From Apoda limacodes (Eukaryota > Arthropoda > Insecta > Lepidoptera > Limacodidae): 64,000 nt of DNA. Shown here one piece after another: positions 59,672 through 64,000 of this stretch. The position numbers were made by a program, and so were the translations under genes. The DNA is taken from NCBI GenBank assembly GCA_946406115.1, contig OX291561.1:7556273-7620272 (forward strand), written 5' to 3'. Under the pieces are notes generated by a model. That model worked only from the letters and a program-made list of their open reading frames with translations. It was not told the origin of the DNA and made no database searches. The number at the start of each line of letters is the position of its first letter. Position 1 is the stretch's first letter.

Positions 59672-62600
59672 ATGGAGCATGCTCAGTTGCAAGGTGGGGA
59701 AGCACCCCAGGTGATGACACTAAATGGGCAGCAATTACAGGTACTACATATGAACAATGCCCCTCACATGCTACAGGGACCCAATGGGCAGCAGATTATT
59801 GTGCATGCCATACCCTCCGCTGCACCTGCTGTACAGGTATTGTTCAGTTTTGATTATTTGTATATATAGCATTCTGTTACAGAACTAAGGCAATTTATTT
59901 TTAACCAAATTAAAAAAAAAGGTGAATACCTATTTTAATGTATAAGTATCAATTGTTTTGTGTATAAAAATGAATCAAAGTTGTTTATTATAAGTCTAAT
60001 AATAATATAATAACTAACTTTAATACATTAACATAATACATTTTGTTAAAATTTGCATGTTACAAGTCAACAAAATGGATGAAACCAATGTAATGTAAAC
60101 ATCTAATGTATAATACTTAATCTGGTACTGCATTTTGTGCCTGCCCTCCTCTATGTTGACTTATAAAAGTTACAGACATCTTGCTTAACTCTTCTAATTG
60201 TAAATGCCCTTGTGCTATCCTATCTTTAAACTTAGAATGCATGACATAACAAACATGTATAGTGGGTGCCTATATCATTTATATTCCAATTTGGTACTGA
60301 TTTTGGCAATCAATGTTTATATTACAGTGGGGTAAACACAAACACCCTCTATGTCCTATTAGTAGCTACAACTAGGTGATCAAAAGTTGAAACAACCCAG
60401 GTCTGTCTTCTGGCCTGCAAAAGAACTTCTCTTTTCCAGTCACGAAAACCTCAAATACTGTCAATAAGCATTATGCAAATTTTGGCTCTTTGGATATGCT
60501 GCTAGATATTCATCTTTCACTTACTGCTAGCCATTTTTAACCAACTTCAAAAAAGGAGGAGGTTCTATGTTCGACGGGTATATATATTTTATTATGTATG
60601 TCTACTGATTTCTCTGTCAATTGTAAACCGATTTTAAAAATTATTTTTTTATTCAAAAGAGAAGTGGATTTAAAACTTAAACTTTTGGTGAAAACAATAA
60701 TTGATGTTAATTTGGAACTGGTGAAACCATTGATATGGTGAAACACGCCTTTTATGTTGATGATTGTATAAAATTTTGTAACAAGTATGGATGTTATAAG
60801 TGTACGAGAAAAAAAAACATTCTTTTTTAATAATTCTTAAAAAGCAATCCTTCACTCAAAGCTAAAAATAAGAACTTTTTAACAAAAAAAAAGAAATAAC
60901 AGGGTTAAAAAAGATGCATAAAGATGCATACACTTCACTTGCATGACACCAACTTCAAAGTGTAAATTCAGATCAGATTTTTGGCATTCGATAATTATTT
61001 TTACCTTTTCAGTGCATCTTTTTGAAGCCGGTTGTTTTTAACTTAATTAAAATGCCATTGTTAATTTGTGCATGCATACCTATAGATCGGAGCACCTCAA
61101 ATCCAGGTAGTAGTATGAAATGAGTTTGTTATTATTAATATAAACAGTATATCCAAGTAAGTTCTCTTTTTCGACATTATGTCTGGTCAAGGCTAATACA
61201 GTGAGGTATCGCTAGATTCGTCTTAACCTGTCATACTTACACACAGCTGTGATTCCTTGCATCTACACAGATGCTTTGATGTAGGGATTTGTAGGGCTCC
61301 ATACGCCAAAATGAAATAACGGCGGAACTCTAACAAGATCACTTGTGTGTCTGTCTATCTGTCTGTCACGGCAAATTTCCTCCTAATCTACTGGACTGAT
61401 TAAGTTGAAATTTGGTTTACATAAGGGTTTCTGTGACCTAAATGAATTTTGAATATGAGGGAATTTTCAGGGGATTTATTTAAAAAGTTTTTAAAACTGC
61501 ACCATGTGACATATCAAATGTAAGGGCTTGTTATAAGGATCAAAAATTTGTTATTTTATAATTAACTTTATAATGTGTATTATCGACAGGTGGCGACCCC
61601 TAACGGCCAGCAACTGCAACAACTTCAAGTTCTGCCAATATCTAGTATTCAAGGTACAAATCATGATACAACAAATATTTTATTACTTTATCTTGCTAGC
61701 TTTCCAAAGTATTTTGTGTTATTCTTTGGCACGCTAGAAATTGGGTCTCTCCATATGTTGTTGCTTTAATGTAAAGGTACAGTACAGTGCCCCTAAGATT
61801 TACTATTTATGCGGGCGATACCACAAGCCACAGTTAGTTATGTATAAATAAAATTACAGCATAATTGAATAATTTTAATTTTCAAATAATTTGTATAGGT
61901 TTTGATTTTTAGACTGGGTAAAAATGTATGTCGGCTTGTTTACCACCACAGGTGCAAGCAACAACATGCAGCCAATGCAGCTGGTACAGACTGCGGACGG
62001 ACAGACGTTCCTGTATCAGCCGACTGCTGCCGCGACGCAGCCCGCTATGGACCAACACCAGTTGATACACCAGCCAGCAGGTAAAAAAAAATGATTCTCA
62101 TCAATTAAAATATCAATAAAACACAATTGCTTGACCCTTAAAGGTTTATTGATGTATATTGTCACGGTTCCTTTCCCCAGAAGAGGGCAACCACCGTCAT
62201 CATGGTGAAGCCTATCGCTGCAACACTGATTGTGTTGTAGAGTATCTGGACTGAGGAGGATTAATATATGTCCCATACGTCGTAAATTACCAGCTTAAAC
62301 TAATAATCATTAAAATAAAAAACGTAGGACAAAATAATATACTCCTGACGAACTGTACCTAAGAAGTAAGTCTGGATTGGGCAAAGTTGATCTTTTGTTA
62401 CATCAAAAAATCTTAGAGAAAACCTTAGCAGGGAGCTCATTCCGACAATACATCACGTCAACCACTTACATAATCGACATGCCAACCAGGATTAGCTTCA
62501 CTATCATTTCTCTTTGGTTTTCCATATATAGTAGTCAAAGTACCACGGTTGAGGATTAATGCCAAGTTATATCTGTGGCGACAACATGGTTTTATAAAAA

Positions 62601-63597
62601 AAAACGGCCTAGTGCGAGTTGGTCTCACGCACCGAGGGTTCCGTACCTGCCACCATTTACGAAATTTATAAACACAAACAAAAAAAGTGTGCCGCTAAGC
62701 AGTCACCTATCCAAGTACTGACCAAGCCCAATGTTGCTTAAATTTGAATATCGTTTTCAACAAACAAATGTGTTACTGTTTCTCTAAATGATAAGCTAGA
62801 TGCCGCTGTACCGGTTATTTAAAATAGTAATGGCTTGGGCCCATCTCACACTTGGACGGTTATTATTATTTGTTGTTATACTTTAGAGTTCATACTATTT
62901 TTCACTGTGACACCCTTAAATTTTAACTTTTTTTTTATTTGTTAGATAATCCCCCATTATAACACATATTCTGTAAAAATTCAGGCTTCTTCCTATGTCG
63001 GTCTAAAAGATAGAGCCTTTAGAGACAGACAGCGTAGTCTTAGTAATACCCTCTGGGTACGGAACCCTAATAAAAAGCAAGCGGTTACGCGGGTGCGGTT
63101 GCGATTGAGTGGGGGCGAGAAGCGCCTCGGCACTCTTTGATACCTCGTGTATCCTTGCGAGCGCCGACGATCCCAGGGACGGCCCTATTAGGGGAGGTCT
63201 TTGAGAATAGTGTCGCTATCCGGATAGCGAGATCGTCATCTGGGGCCGTTAGTACGTGCCGTGGCCGCCTAACGATAGTTTTACGACCGTGCTCGGTCGG
63301 TCGGGAGATGAGATAAAATACTCAATATAATCATGAGTGACTTCTCATGCCTGCTTAGTAACATATAGCTTCCGCCTTGTCTACTTAGCCAAGTATTATA
63401 GACTCTTAAGTTAGAAGTTCCGTGTTAAGTTAAAATTCTCAGTTGCTACTTAAAGAGTGCCCTGACATTCATATGTTTAATTGATGGAAGATATTGACAC
63501 ATTTGTTGGTTTTGTAGTTATCAACTTGAATGGGAACCTGGTGCAGGTGGCTGGGGTGCAACCGCAGCAGATAGTCAACCAGCCGAACATAGTTATG
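59672..63597 (+). CDS. Glutamine-rich transcription factor activation region, probably NF-YA (5' part of gene)
   Basis: Exons with matching phases: 59666-59836 (ATG at 59672), micro-exon 61086-61106, 61590-61653, 61952-62080 and 63518-63597. The protein is Q-rich with repeated NGQQL/NGQQI and ends in VQ at exon joins: PQVMTLNGQQLQVLHMNN, QGPNGQQIIVHAIP, IGAPQIQ, VATPNGQQLQQLQV, MQLVQTADGQTFLYQP, VINLNGNLVQVAGVQPQQIV. The LVQTADGQTFLYQP block resembles the activation region of animal NF-YA (which has a QTAEGQTIVYQP-type segment). An Sp-family activator is the main alternative. The DNA-binding domain would lie beyond the right edge, so the identity rests on this low-complexity part only. NF-YA would act with NF-YB/NF-YC at CCAAT boxes. 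The introns hold several repeats. Neighbouring hAT and LINE debris is unrelated. Confidence 0.65.
60537..61045. mobile_element. Inverted-end dispersed repeat in the NF-YA-like intron
   Basis: It starts AACCAACTTCAAAAAAGG...AGGAGGTTCTATGTTCGACG and ends TGCATCTTTTTGAAGCCGGTTGTTTTT; the end is roughly the reverse complement of the start. This is a very common lepidopteran interspersed element. GATGCATA is duplicated at 60914-60929. Confidence 0.6.
61185..61290. repeat. End fragment of the 42.15-42.86 kb element family
   Basis: GTCAAGGCTAATACAG, CGCTAGATTCGTCTTAAC, CAGCTGTGATTCCTTGCATC and GATGCTTTGATG match the reverse complement of 42750-42858. Confidence 0.65.
61285..61450. repeat. GGGTTCCGTACC-family repeat (diverged)
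   Basis: AGGGCTCCATACGCC, ACGGCGGAACTCTAAC, TCTGTCTATCTGTCTGTCAC and TTGAAATTTGGTTTACATAA follow the usual order of this repeat. Confidence 0.5.
62600..63077. repeat. Composite GGGTTCCGTACC repeat with inverted ends
   Basis: ACGGCCTAGTGCGAGTTGG then GAGGGTTCCGTACCTG at the left (62635-62648), and TACCCTCTGGGTACGGAACC CTAATAAAAAG at the right (63047-63077). The two ends are inverted relative to each other. It lies in an intron of the Q-rich factor. Confidence 0.6.
63078..63330. other. GC-rich intronic block with palindrome, unidentified
   Basis: About 250 bp are much more GC-rich than the flanks. It contains the perfect 16-bp palindrome CGCTATCCGGATAGCG (63210-63225) and a GTCGG/TCGG-rich stretch. 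There is no sustained open frame. It is probably a fragment of an unrecognised mobile element. Confidence 0.4.
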
Positions 63598-63737
63598 GTA
63601 AGTTGGCACATATACCTACTGTTCAATATACCAAGTAGGTAGATGAAGTCCAGTATGGAATTTATTTATTTGCGCCAAACATGAGCAGCAAAAATTTAGC
63701 AAGTCAATTTGCAACCAATAATATTTTTTTTTTCCAG

Positions 63738-63782
63738 GTATTATCATGCAATCAGTCGAAAGACTATGAGCAGATGGGTTGA
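63738..63782 (+). other. Candidate alternative terminal exon of the Q-rich factor gene
   Basis: A good acceptor (TTTTTTTTTTTCCAG, ending 63737) is followed in the right phase by 14 codons and a TGA. The residues (VLSCNQSKDYEQMG) do not continue the Q-rich pattern. The true next exon is therefore more likely beyond the window, with this as a chance match or a truncated isoform. Confidence 0.15.
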
Positions 63783-64000
63783 TAGTTATATGGCGGTCAG
63801 AGCTAGATCCCCAATGGGATAAAGACTCTCCAATGCATTACGGACATCACTTTGATTCCAGGATGTGGCGTCTTTTAAACCTTCTCATGGGTTCCGGAGC
63901 AATAAGTTGGACTGCTAATTGGTTTGGGTGATTGACTAGTCTTGCTTGATATTTGGTGAAACTGGAACCAATTTCCTCTTTGACTGTACTAATATTTAGG

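Overview
The window looks like nuclear DNA from an insect, most likely a moth or butterfly. It is AT-rich, with intron-containing genes using GT/AG junctions. It is full of repeat types I recognise from Lepidoptera: Helitrons ending in CTAG, a tRNA-derived SINE, CR1/jockey-type and RTE LINEs, DIRS and BEL/Pao fragments, and a ZMYM-type hAT transposase. No prokaryotic features are present. All family assignments come from reading translations by eye, with no database search.

Layout. 1-8740: mostly non-coding, probably the promoter, 5' UTR and first intron of the next gene. 8741-12067 (+): one long coding exon for a secreted, proline/threonine-rich, 1108-residue extracellular protein. 15949-26757 (-): ten exons of NAA15, the auxiliary subunit of the NatA N-terminal acetyltransferase, covering residues 1-583; the last ~280 residues are not found. 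27.3-31.6 kb (+): a graveyard of a DIRS-like and a BEL/Pao retrotransposon plus a LINE tail. 34.3-35.9 kb (+): an internally deleted CR1/jockey-type LINE. 36186-36869 (+): an intact single-exon type II membrane coiled-coil protein, resembling GOLM1/CASC4. 37-45.8 kb: non-coding with small inverted-repeat elements. 45885-51358 (-): a two-exon protein with an NTF2-like region, preceded by two exons of an 81-residue coiled-coil protein; the predicted splice puts both reading frames on one message, 4 nt apart. 51.4-57.4 kb: a foldback element, a LINE RNase H fragment and a broken hAT transposase with an internally repeated basic region. 59672 to beyond the right edge (+): exons of a glutamine-rich transcription factor, probably NF-YA, including a 21-nt micro-exon.

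How it fits together. The host genes are unrelated housekeeping or structural genes, not a pathway. Much of what varies comes from mobile DNA inside introns. Copies of one LINE family recur across the window, and inverted Helitron copies flank NAA15 exons 7-9. I do not see a clearly new biological system. The most interesting items are the possible two-cistron transcript at 45.9-51.4 kb, the missing NAA15 C-terminus, the three-fold motif in the secreted protein, and the fusion of a cysteine-rich module to a hAT transposase.
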